From Rickettsiales bacterium (GTDB taxonomy: Bacteria > Pseudomonadota > Alphaproteobacteria > Rickettsiales > UBA1997), in contig SHWK01000009.1 in the NCBI GenBank assembly GCA_009693885.1, forward strand, positions 1 through 17,244: a stretch of DNA of 17,244 nucleotides, written 5' to 3'. Every line of letters begins with the position of its first letter. Position 1 is the first letter of the stretch. Position numbers and translations under genes: made by a program. Positions 6,421-15,111 of this stretch are shown in pieces. Under the pieces are notes generated by a model. The model saw nothing but the letters and a program-made list of their open reading frames with translations. It was not told where the DNA came from and ran no database searches.

Positions 6421-7017
6421 ATGAAAAAAATTTCTGCTGTATTTTTGCTTCTATTATTAACTACATCTTGCGTAGAAACAGTTGTAGTTGGCTCATTTGC
6501 AACTATCTCAGTAGTTACGCGTGAAAAAACCCTCAACTCTACAGTTGACGATACTTTAATCGTCGCGCAGATTGATAAAGACTTTTTAATGAATGGATTA
6601 AAGGGCGTCTCAAACTCAGTGGGAGTAACGGTCAATGAGGGTAGGGTATTGCTTACTGGTGTTATTAGAGATACTAATAAAGGTGATTCAGTGCTTGCAA
6701 TGGTATGGAAAGTAAAGGGTGTAAAAGAAGTTATGGATGAAATTGAGGTCAATAAAAATGGCGTTGGAATCCTTGATTTTAGCGGCCCCTTCTCCGATTC
6801 ATATATCACAGCACTGATCAAGGCAAAGCTATTTTTCTATCCACAAATTTTTCCATCAAACTACAAAGTTACCACCTTTAATCATGTGGTATATTTGATT
6901 GGAGTCTACAAATCAGAGGATGATCTCAAAGAATTATTGCGCATAGTTTCAAAAACTAGCGGTGTCAAAAAAGTAGTAAATTATGTAATTCTAGCCAATG
7001 ACAGCCGAAGAAAATAA
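6421..7017 (+). CDS. lipoprotein with two BON domains (OsmY/DolP-like)
   Basis: The 198 residues begin with a lipoprotein signal: MKK, a run of leucines, and lipobox 'TTSC' with Cys17. Two BON domains follow, at about 48-115 ('VAQIDKDFLMNG...VNEGRVLLTGVI...VWKVKGVKEVMDEIEV') and 125-192 ('ITALIKAKLFF...VTTFNHVVYLIGVY...VSKTSGVKKVVNYVIL'). BON domains bind membrane surfaces; the dual-BON lipoprotein DolP (YraP) of E. coli supports outer-membrane integrity, and this protein has the same layout. It probably sits on the inner face of the outer membrane. The last 20 bases overlap the start of mtaB, so the two are translated as a unit. The gene opens the rightward operon; no clear promoter or Shine-Dalgarno sequence is seen. 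Confidence 0.9.
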   Translation: MKKISAVFLLLLLTTSCVETVVVGSFATISVVTREKTLNSTVDDTLIVAQIDKDFLMNGLKGVSNSVGVTVNEGRVLLTGVIRDTNKGDSVLAMVWKVKGVKEVMDEIEVNKNGVGILDFSGPFSDSYITALIKAKLFFYPQIFPSNYKVTTFNHVVYLIGVYKSEDDLKELLRIVSKTSGVKKVVNYVILANDSRRK

Positions 7018-8437
7018 CAATCGAGTTGTCACTTTTGGATGTCGTCTTAACGCTTATGAAAGTGAGGCGATCAAGCAGGCTGTAAATCAAACTCATCAAA
7101 ATAATCTTATAGTTTTTAATAGTTGCGCTGTTACTTCTGAAGCAGAAAGGCAGTTGCGACAAGCTGTGAGAAGGGCGCGCAAAGAAAATCCTAATGCAAA
7201 AATTGTTGTTACTGGTTGTGCGGCGCAGATTGATCCTGAAAAATATGCTAAAATGGCAGAAGTAGATTTAGTGCTGGGGAACCTAGAAAAATCTGATCCA
7301 GCGAGTTATTTTGGTGTGGGAGAAAATTCTATTTTAGGCACAAAAATTGTTGCGCAAAAAGCTGATACGATTTCTCATGAACAAAAACATAATCATGCAG
7401 AAGGCCACCATTCAAGCGCTCACAACCATAATACTACTCATCAAGATAAACTTTTTCTTGATACAAAAAATCAAAATGCAAATTTTCTTACCCCCGATGA
7501 AACCTCTAAAATAAAGGTTAATGACATTATGGCGGTGAAAGATGCGGCGCCGCAATTAGTATCATATTTTGAAAATAAAACCCGTGCTTTTCTTGAGATT
7601 CAAAATGGCTGTAATCACCGCTGCACTTTTTGTATAATCCCATTTGGCCGCGGCAATAGCCGTTCGGTAGCCTTTGGTGAAATTGCCGCGCAGGTAAAAA
7701 AAATGGTAGCGATGGGTCACAAAGAAGTAGTTTTGACGGGTGTTGATATTTCAGAATATGGCCAAGATTTAACTGTGCCAATTACTTTATCGCAGATGAT
7801 CAAGCGCTTGTTGGTGCTGGTTCCAGAGCTTCCACGCTTAAGACTTTCTTCGATTGATGTTGCAGAAATTGATGATGGAATTCTCGATTTAATTGCTAAC
7901 GAACCACGCTTCATGCCCTACTTACACCTGAGTGTGCAATCGGGAGATGATATGATTTTAAAACGAATGAAGCGCCGCCATAATCGCGCTCAAATTTTAG
8001 AATTTTGTGCCAAAGCTCGCCAATTAAGGCCAGAAATCACTTTTGGCGCCGATATTATTGCAGGATTCCCTACCGAAACTGATGAAATGTTTGAAAATAG
8101 TTTATCACTAATTCATGAAGCGGGAATAATTTTCATGCATATTTTTCCTTATTCAAAACGCTCGGGAACCCCAGCGGCAAAGATGCCACAAGTTAACGGC
8201 GCCATCATAAAAAAGCGTGCAAAAATTCTGCGTGAAGCAGGTGATGCAGAATTAAAAAAATATTTACAATTGCAAGTTGGAAAAAAAATAAAAGTAATCG
8301 TAGAAAAAAATAACATTGCAAAATCAGAGAATTTTCTTGATATAAGAATCATATCAGAAAAAAAGCTACAAGCTGGCGAAATCTTAGAAATCAAGGTTTT
8401 AGGCACAGAAGAAAATTTTTTAACTACAAAAATTTAA
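6998..8437 (+). CDS. mtaB: tRNA (N6-threonylcarbamoyladenosine(37)-C2)-methylthiotransferase MtaB
   Basis: A radical-SAM methylthiotransferase that converts t6A37 to ms2t6A37 in tRNAs reading ANN codons. The N-terminal MTTase domain carries cluster cysteines 15, 43 and 74 ('TFGCRLNAYESE', 'NSCAVT', 'VTGCAAQ'). The radical-SAM domain has the CxxxCxxC motif at 205, 209 and 212, and a C-terminal TRAM-like RNA-binding part follows from about 420. 'TFGCRLNAYE' marks the MtaB branch rather than MiaB or RimO. At 479 residues it is longer than usual because the linker between the two domains (about 105-190) is expanded and holds a histidine-rich stretch (127-148, eight His). The ATG at 6998 is the only one before the first conserved residues, so the overlap with the previous gene is real. 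Confidence 0.95.
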   Translation: MTAEENNNRVVTFGCRLNAYESEAIKQAVNQTHQNNLIVFNSCAVTSEAERQLRQAVRRARKENPNAKIVVTGCAAQIDPEKYAKMAEVDLVLGNLEKSDPASYFGVGENSILGTKIVAQKADTISHEQKHNHAEGHHSSAHNHNTTHQDKLFLDTKNQNANFLTPDETSKIKVNDIMAVKDAAPQLVSYFENKTRAFLEIQNGCNHRCTFCIIPFGRGNSRSVAFGEIAAQVKKMVAMGHKEVVLTGVDISEYGQDLTVPITLSQMIKRLLVLVPELPRLRLSSIDVAEIDDGILDLIANEPRFMPYLHLSVQSGDDMILKRMKRRHNRAQILEFCAKARQLRPEITFGADIIAGFPTETDEMFENSLSLIHEAGIIFMHIFPYSKRSGTPAAKMPQVNGAIIKKRAKILREAGDAELKKYLQLQVGKKIKVIVEKNNIAKSENFLDIRIISEKKLQAGEILEIKVLGTEENFLTTKI

Positions 8438-8486
8438 AAAAATTAAACTTCTTTCACCCCAACATAAAATTCCAAATAAAAATAAA

Positions 8487-10082
8487 ATGGAAAAAATCTA
8501 TCTAGAATCAAAATCTTGGCCATTCGAAGAGGCTCGCCGCATCTATGAAAAAATTGGTGGAAAAGCCCCTGCAAAAGGATATGTTTTATTCGAAACAGGC
8601 TATGGCCCATCTGGCTTGCCACATATCGGAACTTTTGGTGAAGTGGTTCGCACTTCATTTGTGCGCTATGCATTTTCTTGTCTCGCACCAGAAATTCCTA
8701 CAAAAATGTTTTGCGTTTCCGATGATATTGACGGTCTGCGCAAAGTGCCAGAAAATTTACCTAATCAAGAAATTATTCGCGCTAATTTAGGCAGGCCATT
8801 ATCCGCAGTTCCTGATCCATTCGAAACCCATGAATCCTACGGCCACAACATGAATTCGCGTTTACGCGCTTTTCTCGATCACTTCGGTTTTGAATATGAT
8901 TTTGTTAGCGCCACCGATAAATATAAATCGGGCGCCTTTGATAAAACAATGCTACGAGTGCTAGAAAAATATGAAGAAATCATGGAATTGATGTTGGCTA
9001 ATTTAGGCAATGAACGCCAAGAAACCTATAGCCCCTTCATGCCAATCGATCAAGAATCAGGCATCGTAATTGATAAGGGTGTAACTGGCGTGAATAAAGC
9101 GAACGGAACCGTGATTTACAAGGATCGCAACGGCGCGCAAAAAGAAGTTCCTGTCACTGGTGGCAATTGTAAATTGCAGTGGAAAGTTGACTTCGGAGCG
9201 CGCTGGTACACGCTGGATGTTGATTATGAAATCTATGGAAAAGACCACGGCCCTAATGAAAAAATTTATCGTCGCATCTGTGAGATATTGGGCGGCATGC
9301 CCCCAGTCAATTTCACCTACGAAATGTTTTTGAGTGATACTGGTGAAAAAATTTCTAAATCAAAAGGAAATGGCATCTCGGTTGAAGATTGGTTGAAATA
9401 TGCGCCACAAGAGTCGATGGCACTTTTTATGTATCAAAAACCAAAGACAGCAAAGCGACTTTATTTTGATGTAATTCCAAAAGCGATGGATGAATATTTG
9501 GCTTTTGTGCAAGCCTATCAAAAAGAAGATGAGGCGAAGCGCCTAGAGAATCCTGTCTTCCACATTCATGCAGGAAAAGTTCCGCAAGTTAATTTTAATC
9601 TGACTTACTCACTATTGTTAAATCTGGCAAGCGCTTGCAACCCAGATAATGACAGCGTTCTCTGGGGTTTTATTTCAAAATATCAAGATGGCTTAACCAA
9701 AGAAAATTCACCACTTTTAGAAAAAATGGTGAAGAGTGCAATCAATTATTATGATGATTTTATCAAGCAGCATAAAAAATATCGCGAAGCCACCGAAGCA
9801 GAGAAATCAGCGCTTCGCGAGCTTTTAGAAATAGTAAAATCAAGCGGAAATAATGTGCATAATGATCCATCGGCATTGCAAAATTTAGTTTTTGAAGTCG
9901 GAAAAAATCACGGTTATAATTCTAGCGCGCAAGGCGCCGCTGGGGAAAAAACCATGCGTGATTGGTTTTTGGCACTTTATCAAATTTTACTTGGTCAAGA
10001 TCAAGGTCCGCGGATGGGCTCCTTTATTGCGCTCTTTGGGGTTGAGAATTTTGCAAAAATGATTGAAAGTAAAACTGTGTGA
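8487..10082 (+). CDS. lysK: lysyl-tRNA synthetase, class I
   Basis: Charges tRNA-Lys with lysine. This is the class I (archaeal-type) enzyme, also found in alphaproteobacteria and spirochaetes, and unrelated to the class II LysS of E. coli. The 531 residues match the class I length. The HIGH-type signature is 'GLPHIGT' (43-49) and the KMSKS-type signature 'KISKSKGN' (288-295); 'YEIYGKDHGPNEKIYRRI' between them belongs to the Rossmann catalytic fold. The last third is the helical anticodon-binding cage. It lies 49 bases after mtaB in the same operon. Arginine codons are almost only CGN (one AGG, no AGA by my count), the home codon style of this genome. Confidence 0.97.
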   Translation: MEKIYLESKSWPFEEARRIYEKIGGKAPAKGYVLFETGYGPSGLPHIGTFGEVVRTSFVRYAFSCLAPEIPTKMFCVSDDIDGLRKVPENLPNQEIIRANLGRPLSAVPDPFETHESYGHNMNSRLRAFLDHFGFEYDFVSATDKYKSGAFDKTMLRVLEKYEEIMELMLANLGNERQETYSPFMPIDQESGIVIDKGVTGVNKANGTVIYKDRNGAQKEVPVTGGNCKLQWKVDFGARWYTLDVDYEIYGKDHGPNEKIYRRICEILGGMPPVNFTYEMFLSDTGEKISKSKGNGISVEDWLKYAPQESMALFMYQKPKTAKRLYFDVIPKAMDEYLAFVQAYQKEDEAKRLENPVFHIHAGKVPQVNFNLTYSLLLNLASACNPDNDSVLWGFISKYQDGLTKENSPLLEKMVKSAINYYDDFIKQHKKYREATEAEKSALRELLEIVKSSGNNVHNDPSALQNLVFEVGKNHGYNSSAQGAAGEKTMRDWFLALYQILLGQDQGPRMGSFIALFGVENFAKMIESKTV

Positions 10083-10116
10083 ACAATTTCTAATAATATT
10101 TTAAACACCACAAAAT

Positions 10117-10233
10117 ATGAAAAACCAAATTATTGTACTACGCCTGCAACCTTTTAATGAGATACGGAAATACAGCCAACATCCCGATGATTATGGAGAG
10201 GTGGTAGATAAATTTTTAAACATAAAAAAATGA
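10117..10233 (+). CDS. 38-residue ORF of unknown function, ATGA-coupled to the HAD gene
   Basis: ATG at 10117 opens a 38-codon frame ending with TGA at 10231-10233. The protein starts 'MKNQIIVLRLQPFNEIRKY', continues with the acidic 'SQHPDDYGEVVDKFLNI' and ends KK. It is soluble, without a membrane segment, cysteine or known motif. Its stop codon overlaps the ATG of the next gene in the ATGA arrangement, typical of translational coupling, and it begins 34 bases after lysK. That supports a real gene, or at least a leader peptide that carries ribosomes onto the HAD gene. It could also be a remnant of a longer protein. I do not recognise it. Confidence 0.55.
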   Translation: MKNQIIVLRLQPFNEIRKYSQHPDDYGEVVDKFLNIKK

Positions 10234-10943
10234 ACATCGAAAAAAACCTCGCCGCATTAAAAAATCTTAAAAAACCCAAAGCGGTTATTTTTGATTGGGA
10301 TAATACTTTGGTTGATACTTGGCCCCTTATCCATCGCGCTATCAACGATACAATGCTGGCGATGGATAAAGAAGAATGGAGCTTAAAAAAAGTAAAAGAC
10401 ACCATCCACAAATCAATGCGCGAATCCTTTCCCAAAATTTTTGGTGATGATTGGCAGAAAGCGGGCGAGGTTTATAAAGGCTCTTATCGCTCAACGCACT
10501 TAGATCAATTAACCTTACTACCAAGCGCTCTTGCTCTAATTAACAAATTGCAGAAAAAAAATATTTTGCAGATAATTATTAGCAATAAAATTGGCGTTAC
10601 TCTACGCAAAGAGACAAAAAAATTAAATATCACTGATAAGTTTTTTTCTATAATTGGATCAATGGATTCTTCATTTGATAAGCCGCATCGCGCACCATTT
10701 GATCTTGCTCTCAGTGGCTCTGGATTGGATTCTCAGCAAGATCATATTTGGTTTATTGGTGATTCTCTAGCTGATGTTGAATGTGCTTATAACACCAATT
10801 GCCAACCGATAATTTTTGGTTATGATGACGCTATCTCAAAAACAATTCCACCTGAATTAGCAAGTGCAGGAAAAAACAATGAAGGGCCGATTCCACTATA
10901 TTTTAAGCATGAAGACCTGATTGATGTGATCGATAAATTCTAA
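10230..10943 (+). CDS. HAD-superfamily phosphatase (phosphoglycolate-phosphatase-like)
   Basis: The 237 residues contain all four HAD motifs: motif I 'FDWDNT' with nucleophile Asp22 and acid/base Asp24; motif II Ser118 in 'IISNK'; motif III Lys151 in 'FDKPHRAPF'; motif IV 'IGDSLADVECA' with Asp178 and Asp182. A helical C1-type cap lies between motifs I and II (about 30-95). This is the Gph/beta-phosphoglucomutase branch. The substrate cannot be told from sequence; clearing 2-phosphoglycolate or another phosphorylated metabolite is the usual role. It overlaps the 38-residue ORF by four bases and ends the rightward operon, meeting the histidine kinase gene tail to tail. Confidence 0.9.
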   Translation: MNIEKNLAALKNLKKPKAVIFDWDNTLVDTWPLIHRAINDTMLAMDKEEWSLKKVKDTIHKSMRESFPKIFGDDWQKAGEVYKGSYRSTHLDQLTLLPSALALINKLQKKNILQIIISNKIGVTLRKETKKLNITDKFFSIIGSMDSSFDKPHRAPFDLALSGSGLDSQQDHIWFIGDSLADVECAYNTNCQPIIFGYDDAISKTIPPELASAGKNNEGPIPLYFKHEDLIDVIDKF

Positions 10944-11065
10944 GAGTTTTTATTTTTATGCTATTGCATTACGCTTATTATGCACAAAGATCTAGTGTGT
11001 CCCAGGATGTTCATGATGTTCTGCTCATTTTTTAAAAATTGCGCTCAAGGAGTTTTTTGATGCTA

Positions 11066-11084
11066 AAATAAAACTTTTCAAGTT
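11066..11084 (-). terminator. weak candidate terminator after the hybrid kinase gene
   Basis: On the minus strand AACTT-GAA-AAGTT (11084-11072), starting within the kinase stop codon, is followed by TTATTTT. The stem is only five AT-rich pairs, so this is a weak call. Nothing better is seen in the 140-base convergent gap 10944-11083, where the HAD gene is followed only by a T-rich stretch without a stem. Confidence 0.2.
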
Positions 11085-14000
11085 CAAGTATTTTGAATAT
11101 TTTTAGCAAGCCAGACATTAATTCTCTCCTCGATAATTTCGCGCCTAATTGGTTTTGTGATAAAATCATCCATGCCAGCAGCAAGACACTTCTTTTTATC
11201 TTCTTCAGTAGCATTTGCGGTTAAGGCAATAATTGTTGTTGGAGCAATTTTATTTTCTTTTTCAAATTTACGAATTTCTGCGGTTGCTTGATAGCCATCA
11301 ATAATTGGCATCATGCAATCCATTAAGATTATATCATATTTTATATGTAAGAATTTATTTAATGCCTCTTGACCATTTTCGGCAAAGTCAATTTGAAGAT
11401 TTAGGCGCTTTAAAATCATCGTCGCAACTTTCATATTTACCTCATTATCTTCGCATAATAATATACGAATTCCGCTATTTTTCTTTGTCCTATTTTGCGT
11501 GTCAGCTGGATTTTTGTCGAATGAAAAAGTATCTTCATCATGTTCGATGTTAAAGATTTCAAACATTGAGTTTGTAATGCGAGAAGTCTTGACAGGCTTG
11601 AGCATAACGCATTTGAACAGAGCTAATTTTTCTTGTGCAATACCAAGCTTATCTTTGGTTGAGAGCATCAAGACCAGAGGTATATTTTTTAGATTGTCCT
11701 TCGACTGAATATGTTCTGCAATAACAAGACCATTCATTCCAGTTGACTCATTATGATCAATAAAAATTAGATCAGGATTGTGGAATTTTTCAATTTCAGC
11801 AAAAATTATCTTCATCATATCTTTCGGTGACATTGCAAGTGACGGCACATTGGTAGATACACAATTCATGCCCAGCCTTTGGACTCTTCCAGTGAAGGCG
11901 TGGCGTGCAATTGCATTGCTTTCTATCAAGGCAATATTTTTGCCAGCAAGTTGTTTAATTTGCTCGGCGTCTAAATCATCTTGAATAATGCCAGTAGATG
12001 GCAGTAGCGATACTGTAAACCAAAAATTAGAGCCTTTACCAAAATCACTTTCAACGCCGATGCTCCCATGCATTAGATCAGTAAGCTCTTTGCAAATTGA
12101 AAGCCCGAGCCCCGTGCCGCCATATTTGCGAGTTGTTGACATATCAGCCTGTGTGAAGCGTGAGAACATCTTGCCAATTTTTTCTTTCTCAATTCCGATC
12201 CCGCTATCTTTAATATTGAAGTTCAAAAAATAATTTTTACCTTCAACTTTATTTAATTTAATATGAATAAAAACTTGCCCGTGAAAAGTAAATTTAATCG
12301 CGTTGTTAATTAGGTTGGTAAGAATTTGGCGAATTCTTACCGGATCGCCATTTAGATAAGTTGGAACATTGGACTCAATATAACTGATAACCTCCAAACC
12401 CTTGCTATTAGCTGTTTGCGACATTAAATCAGCCACATCATCAACCAATGTTGTTAAGTTAAAATCAATGCTTTCAAGATCAACTTTGCGTGCTTCAATT
12501 TTTGAAAAACTGAGAATGTCATTCAAAATTAACAACAATGAATCGGCAGAGCGATAAATAACATTGGCTTGGTCTAATTCTTCACTTTGTAATTTGCGTG
12601 ATTCGCGCAGAGCTTGACTCATTCCTAATATGCCATTCATTGGCGTGCGCAGCTCATGGCTCATGTTGGATAAGAACTGGCCTTTAACTTTATTGGCATC
12701 TTCTGCGCCGATTTTTGCTGATAATAATTCTTTTAAAAAGGGTCCAATCTTAAATTTTCTAAACAAATAAAAGGCCAGCAATAAAGCAAAGGTAATGCCA
12801 AAAGATTGGATGATCGTAGTTAAAATTTGATAACTAAAATTCTCCAAAACTACTTTTTTGTTATAGCCAACCATTGTAGTAATACCATAGATTGAGCGCC
12901 TATAATAAGTTAAGTCACAATTTTTAATCGCGATCTTATTTTTGATATAATCAGCGCGTAAAACATCTTTATTTGTGACTACTGTTCTGATTAAATAATT
13001 GGATTGAAAAATTACCCTATCGTAAGCATCTAAATCATCTGATTGGGCTACTAAATCATAGTTTTTATCAATTACCACATAACATAAATCAGTCTCATTC
13101 AAACTTTCGCGAATATTGTGCTGTATGCGATCAACTGGAATAGTTGCCATCATTGTTCCGATCGGAACGAAGCTATCAGTATCAACCGACATCGTAACTG
13201 GCAGATAATCATACGAAGCTATATCGCTTTCAAAATGCTGCATCTTACCAATTTTAAAGCGCCAAGGATCAGCAACCGCAGGCGCTATAGGAAAATAATC
13301 ATTAGGTTGGCGAGGCTTTTGCAAAATGCCCTCAGTCGTTGAAACACTAACCTTGCCAGTCACATCAACAAACTGAATCGTTAGCCATGAAGAAATATTT
13401 TTTTGCATAATATCGCGATTAGGCGTTTTCTTCAAAATATTTTTCATCGCCACTAAATTATGCTTTGCATCAAATACCAAAGCCCTATCGCCAACATAAT
13501 TGAGATAATTATCCACCGCGTTCATCATATTTGTTGAAATCAAATCAACTATATTACTCTGAGTTTCAATTTTATTTTTAATACTGATGAAGAAGTTGCG
13601 ATATATTACATAAGAGTTCATCAAGGTCCAAAGCATCGAAATCACTAATACCGCATAAACCAATCCACTAAAAGATTCATCCAAATCTAATTTAGTTTGG
13701 CGGCGTATTTTATTATTTTTAAGACGCTTCTCATATCTTTTTAAAAGTTGCGGAAAGCTTTTTTTATAAGCGGGGTTGATCTTGATTCGTCGCGCAATTC
13801 TGCCTTTATAATTTCTATCATTACTGACTGTGGAGGCGTATTTTAATATAGCATAATATAGTGGCGCCGACACAAAAAGCCTAAAAAGTCGCCTAGTTAG
13901 TTGGATGTGATTATAGATAAGAATCGGTATTCGCAGAGGAAAAGTGACAATAAAGACAAAGCCGCGCCATCTTGATGTTTTAAGTGGCTTCAGGCTTTGT

Positions 14001-14110
14001 GCGGCAGTGGTTGGGTAAGATTTTTTAAATATCATTCCCAATTTTTTTTTGTATCGTTTTGAAACATGGCCACTCTTAAGATAATAAGGATCTCTTGATT
14101 TGAGGCTCAC
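11084..14110 (-). CDS. membrane-bound hybrid sensor histidine kinase with extracytoplasmic sensor and two receiver domains
   Basis: 1008 residues. Layout: a very basic N-terminal region of about 145 residues with hydrophobic patches at 49-66 and 76-90; a membrane span at about 148-170; a periplasmic sensor region of about 260 residues, dCACHE-like by size and strand pattern; a second span at 430-450; HisKA with His485 in 'NMSHELRTPMNGILGMS'; HATPase_c with N box 'NLINNAIKF', G1 'DSGIGI', F box 'RFTQAD' and G2 'GGTGLGL'; and two receivers. The first receiver (about 723-850) keeps Asp785 and Lys838 but has ES in place of the usual acidic pair. The second (880-1000) is canonical: 'CEDNE', Asp931, Lys986. 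There is no HPt domain, so a separate phosphotransfer protein is needed. The start is GTG at 14110, divergent from the synthase-like gene. The signal it senses is unknown. Confidence 0.9.
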   Translation of the reverse strand: MSLKSRDPYYLKSGHVSKRYKKKLGMIFKKSYPTTAAQSLKPLKTSRWRGFVFIVTFPLRIPILIYNHIQLTRRLFRLFVSAPLYYAILKYASTVSNDRNYKGRIARRIKINPAYKKSFPQLLKRYEKRLKNNKIRRQTKLDLDESFSGLVYAVLVISMLWTLMNSYVIYRNFFISIKNKIETQSNIVDLISTNMMNAVDNYLNYVGDRALVFDAKHNLVAMKNILKKTPNRDIMQKNISSWLTIQFVDVTGKVSVSTTEGILQKPRQPNDYFPIAPAVADPWRFKIGKMQHFESDIASYDYLPVTMSVDTDSFVPIGTMMATIPVDRIQHNIRESLNETDLCYVVIDKNYDLVAQSDDLDAYDRVIFQSNYLIRTVVTNKDVLRADYIKNKIAIKNCDLTYYRRSIYGITTMVGYNKKVVLENFSYQILTTIIQSFGITFALLLAFYLFRKFKIGPFLKELLSAKIGAEDANKVKGQFLSNMSHELRTPMNGILGMSQALRESRKLQSEELDQANVIYRSADSLLLILNDILSFSKIEARKVDLESIDFNLTTLVDDVADLMSQTANSKGLEVISYIESNVPTYLNGDPVRIRQILTNLINNAIKFTFHGQVFIHIKLNKVEGKNYFLNFNIKDSGIGIEKEKIGKMFSRFTQADMSTTRKYGGTGLGLSICKELTDLMHGSIGVESDFGKGSNFWFTVSLLPSTGIIQDDLDAEQIKQLAGKNIALIESNAIARHAFTGRVQRLGMNCVSTNVPSLAMSPKDMMKIIFAEIEKFHNPDLIFIDHNESTGMNGLVIAEHIQSKDNLKNIPLVLMLSTKDKLGIAQEKLALFKCVMLKPVKTSRITNSMFEIFNIEHDEDTFSFDKNPADTQNRTKKNSGIRILLCEDNEVNMKVATMILKRLNLQIDFAENGQEALNKFLHIKYDIILMDCMMPIIDGYQATAEIRKFEKENKIAPTTIIALTANATEEDKKKCLAAGMDDFITKPIRREIIEERINVWLAKNIQNT

Positions 14111-14261
14111 AAACCGCTTTGCTTCAAGGTTTATAAAGCAAAATTGTTTTGAATAATATCAAAATAACTAGCAAAAACTTTATCAAGTTACATTTTAACA
14201 AATCTAATTTTTAAAACTAGATAATTAATAATGTAATAACGCAAATAACAATCATTTTTTT

Positions 14262-15086
14262 ATGAGCGGATATAAAGTTTATTACCAGAAACAAACCAAA
14301 TTAAGGGATATATTTATGATGGCTCTAGACAAAATGAAAAATGCCTTTAGGCAAGATTTTATATTTAATACAATACCACTTACAAAATTGGGCGCTAGCC
14401 CTCATTCTGGAGTAGCGAAGATAAAAAATTATGATGAAGTCGCTCTTTCTGAGACAAATTATATTTCAGAAAATAAAATAAAAGAAATTGCGCTGGCCAA
14501 TGAGCTAATAAAGCCTGAGGAAGAAAAGGTTAGCGTTTTTATCACTGATGATCGAGCTTTGTTAGATCAGTATTATGTTTTAAGAAATGATATTTTTAGA
14601 AACGAGAGAGGGTGGGATAGCCAAGAGTGGTTCGAGAATGATTATGATAGAAGGGGTGGGATTATAGTTGTAACTAATAGTGAAAATATTGTTGTTGGGG
14701 GTGCTAGAATGATGATTTCCTTAAATGAGGAGCTTCTTTCTGGTGAAATTTTTGGTACCGAGTTTGTTTACAGCAATTTATTTAAAGAGATGAATCTTGA
14801 TCCTTCAAAAAGATATGGTGAAATTGACGGTTTAGTTGTTGCTACTAAATATCGTAAGCGCAATGTTACAGAAAAAATTCTTGAGGCAGCGATAAGACAT
14901 TCTTTAGATTTTAATTGTTCCTATATGGTGGGTATTGCATTTTTGTCATATTGTAGAATATATAGATCTGCATATGCGGCGATTGGCTATGGCAACTCTC
15001 ATATAATAACTGATTTTATTTGGGCAGAGCTACAAGAATATAACTATTCCAAAGATTTTCCTATTGTTAATATTATTAGACCCTGA
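14262..15086 (+). CDS. LuxI / N-acyl amino acid synthase-like acyltransferase (GNAT fold)
   Basis: The 274 residues have an unassigned N-terminal part of about 90 and a C-terminal acyltransferase core. The core shows the LuxI spacing: Arg108-x3-Phe112-x5-Trp118 ('LRNDIFRNERGW'), acidic 'ENDYD' (125-129), 'VVGGARMM' with Arg149, and Glu187 in 'GEIDGLVV'. Family members move an acyl chain from acyl-ACP or acyl-CoA to an amine such as homoserine lactone or an amino acid. The usual 'ExSR' motif is changed to EIDG, so the product may not be a classical acyl-homoserine lactone. Arginine codons are 13 of 16 AGA/AGG by my count, unlike the core genes. It precedes the TonB receptor gene by 25 bases (likely operon) and diverges from the hybrid kinase. 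The start may instead be ATG 14316, which has a Shine-Dalgarno sequence. Confidence 0.7.
   Translation: MSGYKVYYQKQTKLRDIFMMALDKMKNAFRQDFIFNTIPLTKLGASPHSGVAKIKNYDEVALSETNYISENKIKEIALANELIKPEEEKVSVFITDDRALLDQYYVLRNDIFRNERGWDSQEWFENDYDRRGGIIVVTNSENIVVGGARMMISLNEELLSGEIFGTEFVYSNLFKEMNLDPSKRYGEIDGLVVATKYRKRNVTEKILEAAIRHSLDFNCSYMVGIAFLSYCRIYRSAYAAIGYGNSHIITDFIWAELQEYNYSKDFPIVNIIRP
14303..14308 (+). promoter_or_regulatory. Shine-Dalgarno sequence for the alternative start at 14316
   Basis: AAGGGA lies 7 bases before the in-frame ATG ATG at 14316, while the ATG at 14262 is preceded only by T-run sequence. It is one of the few clear Shine-Dalgarno matches in the window. Using it would shorten the synthase-like protein by 18 residues, outside the conserved core. 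Confidence 0.4.
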
Positions 15087-15111
15087 GTTTTATAAATTTT
15101 TTTATTAAACT

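Noticed and set aside
10944..11083. Tandem 'GATGTTCATGATGTTC' sequence and AT palindrome in the convergent gap
   Set aside because: The direct repeat is only six to seven bases and the palindrome consists only of A and T, so both are likely by chance.
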